From Benincasa hispida (taxonomy: Eukaryota > Streptophyta > Magnoliopsida > Cucurbitales > Cucurbitaceae): a stretch of DNA of 64,000 nt. A model generated the notes under the pieces. It searched no databases. It was not told the origin of the DNA and was given only the letters and a program-made list of their open reading frames with translations. Numbering within the stretch: position 1 is the first letter of the stretch; every line of letters begins with the position of its first letter. The stretch is taken from positions 22,167,764 through 22,231,763 of the forward strand of contig NC_052359.1 in assembly GCF_009727055.1 (NCBI RefSeq), given 5' to 3'. Positions 59,901 through 64,000 of the stretch are shown one piece after another. A program made the translations under genes and the position numbers.

Positions 59901-60114
59901 TTAATAGATCAGATGTTGCCATGTATCTGTAATCTTTATCTTTGCCTGTCATCTAATGAAACACTCGTGCAAGTCAGACCAACCATAGCCATCCAAAATT
60001 GGGCAGCAAAAATGTAAGTGAATAAAAAATGTAACAGATATAGATTATATCTGCTCATGCAATCCGGTAAAATAGTACCTTCTCTAGGATACCCGTCATC
60101 GCTAAATTCGCCAT
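12393..60114 (-). CDS. CAND1: CAND1, cullin-associated NEDD8-dissociated protein 1
   Basis: Twenty-eight coding exons on the - strand join in phase into 3657 nt, 1218 residues (Arabidopsis CAND1 is about 1219). The protein starts [12 protein letters not shown], and it ends [12 protein letters not shown]1 is an all-alpha HEAT-repeat solenoid that wraps un-neddylated cullin-RBX1 and exchanges substrate receptors on SCF-type ubiquitin ligases in nucleus and cytosol; in plants it affects auxin signalling and leaf venation. Recognisable blocks include [20 protein letters not shown] (residues 28-47), [20 protein letters not shown] (acidic insert, about 308-327), [18 protein letters not shown] (exon 14), [20 protein letters not shown] (exons 15/16) and [10 protein letters not shown] (exon 21). 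All junctions use AG acceptors and GT donors except a GC donor after exon 10. The locus spans ~48 kb only because its introns are full of transposons; no coding exon is broken. It appears to be an ordinary functional copy. Confidence 0.96.
12490..13059 (-). other. CAND1 intron 27, 3' part
   Basis: The intron sequence is AT-rich with a short (AAAT)n run near 12855-12874. No gene or recognisable element was seen until the LINE fragment begins near 13060. Confidence 0.7.
13060..13210 (+). mobile_element. L1-type LINE reverse transcriptase fragment (5' part of chimera)
   Basis: The + strand encodes [17 protein letters not shown] followed, after frame breaks, by the [18 protein letters not shown] block, which is the conserved region just after the RT domain of plant L1 elements. 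The same block occurs at 22350-22470 and, reversed, at 46640-46770. It fuses directly to MutS2-like sequence at about 13205-13215. Confidence 0.75.
13205..13605 (+). pseudogene. MutS2-like gene fragment, processed and damaged
   Basis: The + strand reads [18 protein letters not shown], then [35 protein letters not shown], and after a frameshift and stop [20 protein letters not shown] and GLLLS. This order matches the N-terminal half of plant MutS2 (type 2 MutS homologue). Some 55 residues expected between VDLHL and IMGMVV are absent, and no intron is present. It is sandwiched between a LINE RT fragment and a LINE-type 3' end with an A-rich tail, all on one strand and antisense to CAND1. It cannot encode a working protein. 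Confidence 0.7.
13606..13900 (+). mobile_element. L1-type LINE 3' UTR and poly(A) end (3' part of chimera)
   Basis: It contains the tail motif shared by LINE 3' ends throughout this window, 'gtactttgagcattgga' followed by 'atttcaatgaaaaag' and an A-rich end at about 13889-13897. The same tail occurs at 23740-23812, 25077-25142, 40836-40898 and 53364-53430. Confidence 0.7.
14110..14300 (-). mobile_element. L1-type LINE 3' end
   Basis: The reverse complement shows the window's common LINE 3' UTR: 'gatgaaggtactatgggtg', 'tcaacttagttgagatatc' and then the 'attagtcttttcattt' tail. There is no coding part left. It lies in CAND1 intron 27 between the chimera and exon 27. Confidence 0.7.
14675..17015 (-). 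CDS. CAND1: CAND1 exons 21-27
   Basis: Exons in transcript order: 16767-17015, 16506-16682, 16269-16415, 16013-16129, 15308-15476, 14894-14971, 14675-14813 (residues 829-1186). They encode the C-terminal HEAT repeats, including [60 protein letters not shown] and [20 protein letters not shown]. The introns are short (83-536 bp) and carry no transposons, unlike the rest of the gene. The C-terminal part of CAND1 contacts the cullin N-terminal region that adaptors use. Confidence 0.95.
17551..17778. repeat. 118-bp tandem duplication in CAND1 intron 20
   Basis: Two imperfect units, 17551-17668 and 17669-17778, start 'taccatgaacaaggac/taccattaacaaggac' and end 'gatcaatagg'. Period is 118 bp. They lie in the 1172-bp intron 17016-18187, in which I see no other recognisable feature. 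Confidence 0.8.
18188..19141 (-). CDS. CAND1: CAND1 exons 17-20
   Basis: Exons in transcript order: 19049-19141, 18784-18905, 18517-18679 and 18188-18427 (residues 623-828). They encode [53 protein letters not shown] and [20 protein letters not shown], all conserved in plant CAND1. The donor of exon 18 (gttttag) is weak by consensus, but the phase (AG|T) fits the flanking exons exactly. Confidence 0.95.
19142..20520. other. CAND1 intron 16, 3' part; small foldback and homopolymers
   Basis: It holds a T-tract (about 19250-19279), a short tandem 'cattatataagaactt' pair near 19807-19840, and an inverted repeat at 19989-20071 with arms of ~32 bp ('catgctactatgttgaaaat' and its near complement) around an 18-bp loop. 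T- and A-runs at 20097-20152 may be an old LINE tail. No gene is recognised. Confidence 0.55.
20520..21050 (-). pseudogene. Unidentified coding-like remnant
   Basis: The - strand has discontinuous but peptide-like sequence: [40 protein letters not shown] and an acidic stretch [20 protein letters not shown]. Frames change and stops occur between them. I do not recognise the family; a retroelement ORF1/Gag remnant is possible since LINE sequence abuts it at 21050. Confidence 0.3.
21040..21260 (-). mobile_element. LINE linker fragment and adjoining LINE 3' tail
   Basis: The - strand at 21017-21180 encodes [20 protein letters not shown] and [10 protein letters not shown], the conserved segment between endonuclease and RT of plant L1s. 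At 21215-21260 it is cut by the reverse of the common 3' tail ('cttttcattgatgaaatgaa'). Sequence 21260-21690 is likely LINE 3' UTR but was not firmly matched. Confidence 0.6.
21691..22119. other. Unassigned intron sequence
   Basis: No recognisable gene, repeat or LINE motif was seen between the - strand LINE pieces and the next + strand LINE. Confidence 0.5.
22120..23815 (+). mobile_element. 5'-truncated L1-type LINE
   Basis: It contains the RT catalytic motif [17 protein letters not shown] (YADD at 22145-22156), the post-RT block [17 protein letters not shown] and [17 protein letters not shown], then [20 protein letters not shown], a degenerate zf-RVT zinc region ([10 protein letters not shown], about 23237-23266), the C-terminal [16 protein letters not shown], and the common 3' UTR ending in an A17 tail at about 23797-23813. 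Frameshifts and stops separate these blocks, so it is dead. It is antisense to CAND1. Confidence 0.85.
24330..25142 (+). mobile_element. 5'-truncated LINE 3' portion with internal 95-bp exact repeat
   Basis: zf-RVT-like sequence ([20 protein letters not shown], about 24366-24430) leads to [18 protein letters not shown] and [10 protein letters not shown], then the common 3' UTR and A-tail at 25135-25142. The 95 bases 24681-24775 recur identically at 25000-25094, and an undetermined base (n, 24776) follows the first copy directly. That may reflect a misassembly or a recent duplication. Confidence 0.75.
25560..25855 (-). repeat. Solo LTR-like repeat (second LTR family)
   Basis: The reverse complement matches 29355-29625 and the split copy at 30590-30629/33541-33715: repeated 'aggattaggattagtttcctt' microunits, 'aattctctaca/tataaata', 'aataa-aactttgattt' and an end like 'atctcctaggctacatca'. 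Only the LTR is recognised at this site. Confidence 0.55.
25856..26589. other. Unassigned intron sequence
   Basis: GA-rich sequence (25975-26150) without a recognisable gene. Part of 26230-26520 may be LINE-derived but I could not match it. Confidence 0.4.
26590..28028 (-). mobile_element. L1-type LINE fragment interrupted by a TIR element
   Basis: From 28025 downward the - strand reads [40 protein letters not shown] and VRSIHG, then after the insertion at 27122-27857 continues [20 protein letters not shown] and [19 protein letters not shown]. This is the post-RT region of plant L1. The two halves flank the insertion in order on one strand. Confidence 0.8.
27122..27857. mobile_element. 736-bp TIR element with perfect 8-bp target duplication
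   Basis: The flanks 27114-27121 and 27858-27865 are both 'cccatgaa'. The ends, CTATAAAACACCGACACT and (reverse complement of the right end) CTAAGAAGCACGGACACC, agree at about 13 of 18 positions. GTGTCGGTGTC-rich subterminal sequence is at both ends (27150-27190; 27778-27850). No transposase is encoded. The 8-bp duplication suggests a hAT-type non-autonomous element. The middle (27375-27600) is C-rich and may be captured DNA. Confidence 0.75.
28178..28729 (-). CDS. CAND1: CAND1 exons 15-16
   Basis: Exon 15 (28646-28729) encodes [20 protein letters not shown] and LTNQDQDQ; exon 16 (28178-28318) encodes [40 protein letters not shown] and TRLTAVK (residues 548-622). Both are phase 0. A 9036-bp intron follows exon 16 and a 5306-bp intron precedes exon 15, both filled by retroelements. 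Confidence 0.95.
28730..29345 (-). other. CAND1 intron 14, 3' part
   Basis: Plain AT-rich intron with a T-tract near 29241-29256. No gene or repeat recognised. Confidence 0.6.
29350..29625 (+). repeat. 5' LTR of a non-autonomous LTR element
   Basis: It has TATA-like 'tctataaatagagag' near 29516, 'aataaagactttgatttt' near 29563 and ends 'ggctacatca'. It is followed by 'tagtatcaaagca' (about 29627), resembling the initiator-Met tRNA primer site TGGTATCAGAGC. It matches the reversed copy at 25560-25855. Confidence 0.6.
29626..30596 (+). mobile_element. Internal region of the LTR element with acidic coiled-coil-like ORF
   Basis: It starts with the primer-site-like sequence. An open frame 30303-30608 encodes a 101-residue, Glu/Lys-rich protein ([15 protein letters not shown] ... 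[20 protein letters not shown]), which is probably helical. I see no protease, RT or integrase motif, so it looks non-autonomous. Whether the frame is a Gag remnant is unknown. Confidence 0.4.
30637..32350 (-). mobile_element. L1-type LINE fragment (RT to 3' end)
   Basis: The - strand reads from RT motif [20 protein letters not shown] (ADD at 32267-32275) through [14 protein letters not shown] sequence near 32060, a block with [39 protein letters not shown] and the zf-RVT region ([20 protein letters not shown], about 31010-31085) to a 3' tail near 30645. It is multiply frameshifted. Its upstream end meets an oppositely oriented LINE piece at about 32345. Confidence 0.8.
32345..33200 (+). mobile_element. 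L1-type LINE with RT deleted (endonuclease end, linker, C-terminus)
   Basis: The + strand encodes [20 protein letters not shown] (end of the endonuclease domain), then [20 protein letters not shown], the linker [19 protein letters not shown], and after ~33000 jumps to the ORF2 C-terminus ([37 protein letters not shown]). The RT domain is missing. It lies head to head with the - strand LINE. Confidence 0.7.
33200..33400 (+). repeat. Short copia-like LTR fragment with (TA)n
   Basis: 'cagcttgaggag' followed by 'tgttataagatat' resembles a copia polypurine tract and LTR start. 'ttgtcctttattgtaatttt' and a (TA)n microsatellite (33323-33353) follow, and it ends near 'ttctccaaa'. No internal copia sequence is attached. 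33400-33527 is purine-rich unassigned sequence. Confidence 0.4.
34036..34146 (-). CDS. CAND1: CAND1 exon 14
   Basis: It encodes [20 protein letters not shown] and [17 protein letters not shown] (residues 511-547), phase 0 on both sides. It is an isolated 111-bp exon between introns of 5389 and 5306 bp. Confidence 0.95.
34380..34760 (+). mobile_element. LINE zf-RVT fragment
   Basis: The + strand reads [16 protein letters not shown] and, nearby, [20 protein letters not shown], resembling the zinc-binding region after the RT of plant L1s. It is short and frameshifted. Confidence 0.5.
34880..35000 (-). mobile_element. LINE 3' tail with long A-tract
   Basis: A run of about 35 A (34895-34929) precedes 'aacttttattgaagaaatga' and 'aaagagactaatgctcaaaa', the reverse of the common LINE tail. 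Because the A-run is on the + strand while the tail is reversed, the A-run is not that copy's poly(A) and may mark a second event. Confidence 0.55.
35001..35589. other. Unassigned intron sequence
   Basis: AT-rich; sequence to about 35200 may be LINE 3' UTR on the - strand. Nothing else recognised. Confidence 0.4.
35590..35915 (+). mobile_element. hAT-type transposon 3' end
   Basis: An acidic tail-like coding remnant ([17 protein letters not shown] then stop, about 35621-35671) parallels [12 protein letters not shown] at about 50614-50649. The region closes with 'cttgaggtgcgccttgcgct' and 'ttgaaaacattg', like the CAGTG-type end at 50880-50945. I infer a second, shorter copy of the same family. 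Confidence 0.4.
35925..36475 (-). mobile_element. L1-type LINE, internally deleted
   Basis: The - strand has the linker ([20 protein letters not shown], then [17 protein letters not shown]) followed almost directly by the C-terminal [20 protein letters not shown]. The RT domain is missing between them, around 36240-36290. Confidence 0.75.
36476..38760 (-). mobile_element. L1-type LINE: ORF1-side sequence, endonuclease and start of RT
   Basis: The AP-endonuclease domain starts [19 protein letters not shown] at 37922 and continues [31 protein letters not shown], then [20 protein letters not shown] and [16 protein letters not shown] down to about 37300. The first part of the RT ([20 protein letters not shown], about 36545-36605) follows. 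Upstream, 37950-38760 looks like the ORF1/ORF2 junction region but has no clear domain. It ends abruptly at 36476 against another LINE. Confidence 0.8.
38790..39110 (+). mobile_element. LINE ORF2 C-terminal fragment
   Basis: The + strand reads [20 protein letters not shown] and [13 protein letters not shown] near 38930-39020, a form of the W-C-S-(L/K) region at the C-terminus of plant L1 ORF2. It belongs to a different subfamily from those with FERN-type ends. Confidence 0.5.
39536..40011 (-). CDS. CAND1: CAND1 exons 11-13
   Basis: Exon 11 (39927-40011) encodes [20 protein letters not shown], exon 12 (39761-39862) [20 protein letters not shown], exon 13 (39536-39634) [20 protein letters not shown] (residues 415-510). 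Exon 11's first base completes a serine codon whose first two bases (AG) end exon 10, across the GC-AG intron. Confidence 0.95.
40150..41620. repeat. Direct ~145-170 bp repeat bracketing LINE debris in CAND1 intron 10
   Basis: 40150-40320 and 41475-41620 share 'attaatcttga-tatcaattc', 'gaggcttcaa/aggcttcaagctggaac', 'ttagagatc-cattatgg' and 'ggctgcaaatatgcaaataa'. Between them lie a reversed LINE tail near 40512-40545, a + strand LINE 3' UTR and tail at 40640-40900, and unassigned sequence (40905-41470). Confidence 0.65.
40640..40900 (+). mobile_element. LINE 3' UTR and tail
   Basis: The tail motif 'ttgagcactagtctcttttc' and 'ttaatgaaaagtcttggttt' ends at about 40898 in A/T-rich sequence. 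No coding part remains. Confidence 0.6.
41621..42760. other. Rest of CAND1 intron 10
   Basis: It has a (TA)n microsatellite at 41871-41899 and a reversed LINE tail near 42160-42230 ('caaacttttcattgatggat'). The remainder is AT-rich and unassigned. Confidence 0.5.
42839..42875. repeat. (CA)n microsatellite
   Basis: CA dinucleotides with one interruption ('cacatacaccacac') lie about 55 bp downstream (in transcript sense) of the GC donor of CAND1 intron 10. Confidence 0.9.
42929..44368 (-). CDS. CAND1: CAND1 exons 6-10
   Basis: Exons in transcript order: 44254-44368, 43985-44142, 43401-43524, 43091-43141 and 42929-43011 (residues 238-415). They encode [40 protein letters not shown], the acidic insert [51 protein letters not shown] and [20 protein letters not shown]. 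Exon 10 ends GAATTGAG followed by gcaagt. Confidence 0.95.
43610..43890. mobile_element. Pair of LINE 3' tails in inverted orientation
   Basis: 43610-43760 is the reversed LINE 3' UTR (T-run, 'ttcgttaatgaaatgaaaag', 'tctctcaaccaggtcaacac'), and 43790-43890 is a + strand tail ('gcattagtctcttttcatta', ending in A10). Both tails point outward. The pair lies inside the 460-bp intron between CAND1 exons 7 and 8. Confidence 0.7.
44500..44880 (+). mobile_element. LINE ORF2 C-terminus and 3' UTR
   Basis: The + strand reads [20 protein letters not shown] and [15 protein letters not shown], then the 3' UTR with 'ttttgagcattagcctcttt'. The tail then passes into T-rich sequence and an oppositely oriented LINE end. 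Confidence 0.7.
44847..45110. repeat. ~85-bp direct repeat of T-rich LINE tail junction
   Basis: 'tttttatattttgagcatta' through 'gaaagggaaacaagtctctt' occurs at 44847-44930 and again at 44998-45080 (period about 151 bp). Each copy joins a + strand tail to a - strand tail. Confidence 0.75.
47217..47294 (-). repeat. 39-bp in-frame tandem duplication in LINE RT
   Basis: Two 39-bp units (47217-47255, 47256-47294) repeat the [10 protein letters not shown] segment of the RT without shifting the frame. Confidence 0.85.
48279..48842. repeat. ~305-bp tandem duplication beside the assembly gap
   Basis: 48279-48583 and 48584-48842 both start 'gattttggaacattctttat' and include 'ccggtcga-tagtgac' and 'gccattagaaagaggaa'. 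The second unit runs into the N-run. The sequence after the gap ('tcatacctttggtgactct') equals the end of unit 1 (48564-48583), so the gap probably holds the rest of unit 2 and possibly more. Confidence 0.85.
48843..49297. other. Assembly gap (455 N)
   Basis: Undetermined bases within the LINE endonuclease region; true length is unknown. Confidence 1.
50100..50945 (+). mobile_element. hAT-type transposase C-terminus and 3' end, 5'-truncated
   Basis: An open frame at 50112-50468 encodes [40 protein letters not shown] and an acidic stretch ([20 protein letters not shown]), the pattern found after the dimerisation domain in plant hAT/DUF659 transposases. A frameshift near 50460 leads to an acidic end [12 protein letters not shown] at 50649. 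The 3' end 'aaggtgcacc...' type sequence finishes 'gggcattttaaaacactg' at about 50945 (reverse: CAGTGTTTTAAAA). It interrupts the LINE between ORF1 and the endonuclease. Confidence 0.6.
53270..53440 (+). mobile_element. LINE 3' UTR and tail, inverted at the 5' end of the large LINE
   Basis: 'gatggtgctaagggggtgtc', 'aacctagttgagatatctt', 'ttgtattttgagcattagtc' and an A-tail at 53421-53431 form a standalone 3' end on the + strand that abuts the - strand LINE's 5' end. Confidence 0.75.
53532..53661 (-). CDS. CAND1: CAND1 exon 5
   Basis: It encodes [20 protein letters not shown] and then [13 protein letters not shown] (residues 195-238). It enters in phase 1 and ends in AG that completes a serine codon in exon 6. 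Confidence 0.95.
53662..54339 (-). other. CAND1 intron 4, 3' part
   Basis: AT-rich intron sequence with no recognisable gene or element. Confidence 0.6.
54340..54945 (-). mobile_element. LINE zf-RVT and C-terminal fragment
   Basis: The - strand reads [40 protein letters not shown] and [15 protein letters not shown] in shifting frames, then a T-rich 3' end near 54357. This is the C-terminal third of an L1 ORF2. Confidence 0.65.
55375..55540 (-). CDS. CAND1: CAND1 exon 4
   Basis: It encodes [40 protein letters not shown] and [15 protein letters not shown] (residues 140-194), phase 0 start, ending one base into an alanine codon. Confidence 0.95.
55640..56150 (+). mobile_element. Two LINE 3' ends
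   Basis: 55640-55730 is a tail only ('tttgagcattagactcattt'). 55860-56150 has a C-terminus ([47 protein letters not shown] then stop) followed by 'catcatatcaatgaaacact' and an A-rich end. Confidence 0.65.
56160..57540. other. CAND1 intron 3, mixed repeats
   Basis: A short repeat 'attgacccaaaagcttaag' occurs at about 56185 and 56380. A reversed LINE tail-like piece lies near 56565-56610. 57150-57480 has an open + frame with no recognisable domain, probably chance. Nothing else assigned. Confidence 0.4.
57560..59070 (+). mobile_element. L1-type LINE, 5'-truncated, second subfamily
   Basis: The + strand reads [20 protein letters not shown], later [20 protein letters not shown], the zf-[23 protein letters not shown] (about 58603-58662), [17 protein letters not shown] and [12 protein letters not shown], then a 3' end 'tcatataatcaacaaaattg' next to a (TA)n run (59047-59064). 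It has stops and frameshifts. Its C-terminus resembles the copy at 33.0-33.2 kb rather than the other copies. Confidence 0.8.
59304..60114 (-). CDS. CAND1: CAND1 exons 1-3 (start codon at 60112-60114)
   Basis: Coding exon 1 (60079-60114) encodes [12 protein letters not shown], exon 2 (59783-59952) [20 protein letters not shown] through SGLAVK, exon 3 (59304-59514) [20 protein letters not shown] through GITTA (residues 1-139). The start is chosen because [24 protein letters not shown] is how plant CAND1 proteins begin, and there is no other in-frame ATG upstream in the inferred leader. Confidence 0.95.
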
Positions 60115-60690
60115 TGGTGAACTGTTTGTTTAGGCCTGAGAGAATGCCGCTAGCCTTAAATTTAGAATGTGAATGATCTGAGACGTCACAACATAGAAAA
60201 CAGAAAACAAAGAAAGACAAAATGTATTTGTTAATCAGTTATAGATTCTCCCGAATGAAACTGGCATCATTTAACCACCTCGAGAAAGCAACATCCGAAA
60301 TGACAGTGCACGTAAAGAAAGAAACCCTAAAACACAAAACCAGACCGCAACATCATCGCACTTACGCTTGAGAAAATAGGATGGAATTGAAAAAGGAAAA
60401 CCCTAACAGAAACGGCAACAACAGAGCAATAGAAACTACAGCAATGGTGGTTCATACATCAACAAGGATCGAAATGGAGGGGATTTAAAGATGGAAAACA
60501 AAAATCCAGCCATGGAAATGGGGAATGGAGCAGCAAATAATACAAAAGGAAAGAACTGACCTGCGAAGGAGGGCAGCCGTTGCAGCGGAGCGAAACAGTT
60601 GTGGAAGCTCACTGTCGGAACTCCACGAGTCGGGTGTGTTGTGAGAGTGCAGATCAGACGAAAGCATCTGAGTAGGAGACTGCCTTATGT
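60115..60690 (-). promoter_or_regulatory. CAND1 5' UTR, spliced, with an upstream ORF
   Basis: A leader exon seems to lie at about 60561-60690, ending 'cttcgcag' before gtcagt. The likely acceptor is 'gacgtctcag' so the second leader part is 60115-60177, separated by a 383-bp intron. The first ATG in this leader (60665-60667) opens a 40-codon frame MLSSDLHSHNTPDSWSSDSE... that crosses the intron and stops at 60162-60164, 48 nt before the CAND1 ATG. No clear TATA box lies upstream. The transcription start is a guess. Confidence 0.45.
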
Positions 60691-62154
60691 TCTTTGCTTC
60701 ATTTATTTTAATTTTAATGGCAACTGCGAGAAATAGAATAATAATATTTTAGGATTATTCAAAACTGCAGTTTAATTACGAGTGCCTCGTGAATGGTTTC
60801 TTTTAAAACTATTTAAATATATGAATATAAGTAATAACCTCTAATTCATTTTGCAAACGCTAATCTCTAATTCAAATCTTTTAAATTTTTATTTTTTAGA
60901 AAAAAAATTGTGTTACTCCTTAAGTTAGGAAAAAGATTTTTTTTTAGATTTGTGTTATATATAGTTTCGGACTAGTAAAAAAGGTCAAAGATAATGAATG
61001 TGTTATGTTGAGTTTAGGCAAGTTTAACTCGAACTTGAACCAATTCCATGCGATCCTGCTGTAATAAATGAAAGATGCGTGAACACCCGATATGGAAGCA
61101 GATCGTAGTCCAATTTTTAATTTTACAGAAATAGCATAAATTTTAGAGGTCAGCAATGTTTGTATGCATTCTAATACAGCATGCTTTATAGAAAATTTAA
61201 GAGGAATTAAAAGGAAAAAAAACATTTACCTTTGAATACCAAAAACTTCATAAAATTCCCCTACAATCACGAACAAATTCGAATACTCCTTGAAACACGT
61301 ACACCCAAAATTACAGCAACCAAAGGGCCAACTCCAAACACCACCACAATGAAACCAAGGTAATCTCTGAGGGTGGGAATCTACGAGAGTTTAGTGAGCT
61401 TCATTCTTAATTTTGGCAAGAAGAGAGTTCTGTTGAGAGGAAGAGTTGCAGAGAATAATTTATTTCTTTCCCTTAGAGAGTTTCAGATACTTTCCAGATA
61501 CGTATCTGACGCGTGATTTGATGTATCTATTTCTATGCATATTTTTTTCTAAAGAAAAAAAACAAGTAACTTATCTAATCTTTCTCAATATAAAATTAGG
61601 CAACCTATTTAAAAAGCTCACTACTCGAGTCCAAAACTAAAAGAAAAAAAAAATAACGGTTCAAATCCTAGACTGAATCATCTAATTTTCATCTTCACAT
61701 TGGAATCCCCACAAAGTCCATCAAAATATAAACCATTTGGATATCTTCAACAATAAGTTTTTCATTTATTTTCATACTTCTCTCTCTAATCTTCTTCTTT
61801 TTCTTTATAATACGAGTCACTTTTCTATTGCATTTTATTAACTATTGTACGTCAACATCTTGGATGTTGCTTTTTTGTATTGTATTTCAGTCTTTGTATT
61901 CTATTTTGTGCTATTGTTATTAACTTGTATGCTAAATTTATCTATATCCTATATTTTTTTAAAGAAAAAAATGTATCTTCAACGTATCAGTATCATCGTT
62001 TTTTAGAAATATATATATTAAAAGAATATATAAAAAAATGACACATCTTTGACATCTTTGGACGTATCCGTATCTTTGTTTTTTAGAAATTGACGAATCG
62101 CCGTATCCGATCGTATCCGTATCATGTAGTCGTATTTGTATTTGTACTTCATAG

Positions 62155-62188
<34 letters not shown>

Positions 62189-62208
62189 CTTACCATATAT
62201 TAAACTAT
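60691..62208. other. Upstream intergenic region of CAND1
   Basis: AT-rich with no recognised gene. Clusters of 'gatacgtatc/cgtatccg' motifs occur at about 61489-61520 and 62061-62125, at two ends of a ~640-bp stretch, hinting at an old TIR-type element; I could not define its ends. A (GT)n(AT)n microsatellite spans about 62154-62188. Confidence 0.4.
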
Positions 62209-64000
62209 TGTTATATCTGAAGGAACCTGTGAAGGTCCTTGAGCGGAAACGTGGAGATCGGTCCAAGTTTTATTTTCACATAATCAAAATTATAGAATAT
62301 AAATATTATACATAACCATAAATTTACAGCATGCAATCATAAATAGAAAAGAGAGAATTTGGGTGAGAGAAGACTTACACTCGAAGAACCTTTATTCACG
62401 AAGACCAATTCCATTCTTCGGATTTGTTACGAACAATCACGAACGGAAAAACAACCCAAATGAACGCTACCACAATAAGAACCTCATGTATTCTCTTTTG
62501 GGATGAGAACCACTAAGGAGTTGTAGGCTCTAAGATATTTGGATGAGATGGAAAAGATGGGGAGGAATTCAGTTTTTCCATAGAAAACTTCTATCTCTCT
62601 CTTTCTTTTTTTTCTTTTAGGAAAATGGAGAGCACTACTTCAACAAGACCACACATACATTAATAGAGCCCTCCCAAAAACATTTTCAAAATAAATTAAA
62701 AATTATTTAAAAAAAACCACTTAATATATATTTACATGATAACTACCTTATCTTATAATATATATTAAACTATATGTTATATCAAATATAACACATAAAC
62801 TATAGTTTAATATTATATCGAATACAGTATAACCTATAGATTTCATTCTCTCAACAATGTATGATATTTAATATAAATCTTATTTATACTAGACTTAATT
62901 ATATGAATCGAATTCACATAATTAATATTTGAATCAAATTCAAATATCTACTTCTTCTCAAATAATGTATCAAATACATTATAGTAATTATATCATATAT
63001 AATTAAGTAAAAAAATTAATTATTCACATATATTTAATTCCCTCGATTAATTCGAACAATTCAAATTAATCCAAAATTGATTCTCATTAAATCTCTGTTG
63101 AGCTACAGAGGGGATCTCATGGACCTGTAGATTGAAGCTCCATTGGTACTTGAATAATTAATTAAACTCCTTTAATTAAATTAGTGTAATTAAATTATTC
63201 AACATTCATTAACTGTCGAGCACTTCACTAAAGACCGACAACTGTACTTTTCGCACTACAGATATATTTCTGTGTCCATTGGATATAACCGGTCAACAAT
63301 TCAATGACCCTTCACAGATTGCTCGTAAATACAACTGGGCCAAAATTATCGTTTTGTCCATGTAGTTACATCCAACTCCTTAAGTACCACTGATTTCTCT
63401 AATGAACAATAAGTCATAGTCCAAGTATGACCAAAAAGCCTCTCGGGCCAAGAGAGGGTGTGGCGCTACATTGTTTAAGCCTCGAAATCAGCCTTTAAAA
63501 GAGCAATTTATCTACTTTCTTCGATATTGGGGAATGAGTGAATTTCGTTTTATGTAGTTGTGTTCCTAGCTCCCTAATATAAAAAAAATCCCAAAATGGT
63601 AGGCTTATTGAATTGGCAACTGGCCACTCTCACCCATACAAATCAAAAGATCACCTTCATAGACAGGAATTCACAACTCATTCTGGATTCATGTCATGTC
63701 ACCTATGGTCATCCTGGTGAAATGTAAGTCTCAATTATGAATGGTGTTATATAATAAGACTAGTCATTTCGTGGTCCGGTCTTATACAAACTCCTTTGTA
63801 TAGAAAATCTCCGTTCACATGTCTCCACATGAATGATCAGGATCATATCATTTGTAGCACTTTACAACAATTGTAACATCTACAAAGCAAGTCGTATTTG
63901 TAGTATCATCAAGGTAAGGTATCCAACTTTACCCATCTACTACAGACCATTTAGGCTATCACTTAAACATGATCCACTTGTATGTCTCTACATACATGTT
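62209..64000. repeat. Copia-type LTR-like repeat, copy C (truncated by window end)
   Basis: This is the longest copy of the family also seen at 1-679 and 1290-2512. Shared blocks include 'cataattaatatttgaatca', 'ctccttaagtacca', 'gaatgatcaggatca' and 'gatccacttgtatgtc'. A possible start is TGTTATATC at 62209. It holds no coding sequence. The window ends before the terminus that copy A shows at 679. Confidence 0.5.

Noticed and set aside
60485..60667. A separate 60-residue - strand gene
   Set aside because: Its first 35 codons lie in the CAND1 leader exon and the rest is the leader intron after gtcagt; better treated as an upstream ORF.
61480..62140. A TIR element with 'gatacgtatc'-rich ends
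   Set aside because: The two motif clusters do not form a convincing inverted repeat and no target duplication was found, so it is noted only within the intergenic entry.

Overview
This 64 kb window is plant nuclear DNA, from a eudicot by the look of its two genes. It is AT-rich, both genes have many GT-AG introns, and the rest is largely retrotransposon debris. The copia-type LTR family at both window ends feels cucurbit-like to me, but that is an unverified impression.

Two host genes are supported and they converge tail to tail. (1) On the + strand at 5065-10076 is a five-exon NRT1/PTR-family (NPF4 clade) transporter; its exons join without a break into 609 residues. (2) On the - strand, with stop at 12393 and start at 60114, is CAND1, the cullin-associated NEDD8-dissociated HEAT-repeat protein. 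I traced 28 coding exons; they total 3657 nt (1218 residues plus stop), the length expected of plant CAND1, and every exon junction is in phase. The coding part is under 8% of the ~48 kb locus, because the introns are packed with L1-type LINE fragments, LTR pieces and DNA-transposon remnants.

Layout: 1-3000 copia-type LTR copies and copia protease/RT remnants; 3178-4231 a non-autonomous hAT-like element carrying a degenerate tandem array and a CACTA-like terminus; 4232-5064 NPF upstream region; 5065-10076 NPF4; 10077-12392 convergent intergenic space; 12393-60690 CAND1 with repeat-filled introns; 60691-62208 CAND1 upstream region; 62209-64000 a third copy of the end-repeat family.

The most notable intronic features are: a LINE fragment fused to intron-less, damaged MutS2-like host coding sequence (13060-13895); a near full-length L1 (about 45.1-53.3 kb) interrupted by a hAT transposase fragment and by an assembly gap lying in a tandem duplication; repeated insertions with LINE 3' ends pointing outward on both sides; and a 736-bp TIR element with a perfect 8-bp target duplication inside a LINE. 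Each gene also has one clear GC-AG intron. I found no CRISPR array, tRNA, rRNA or evident new multi-gene system.
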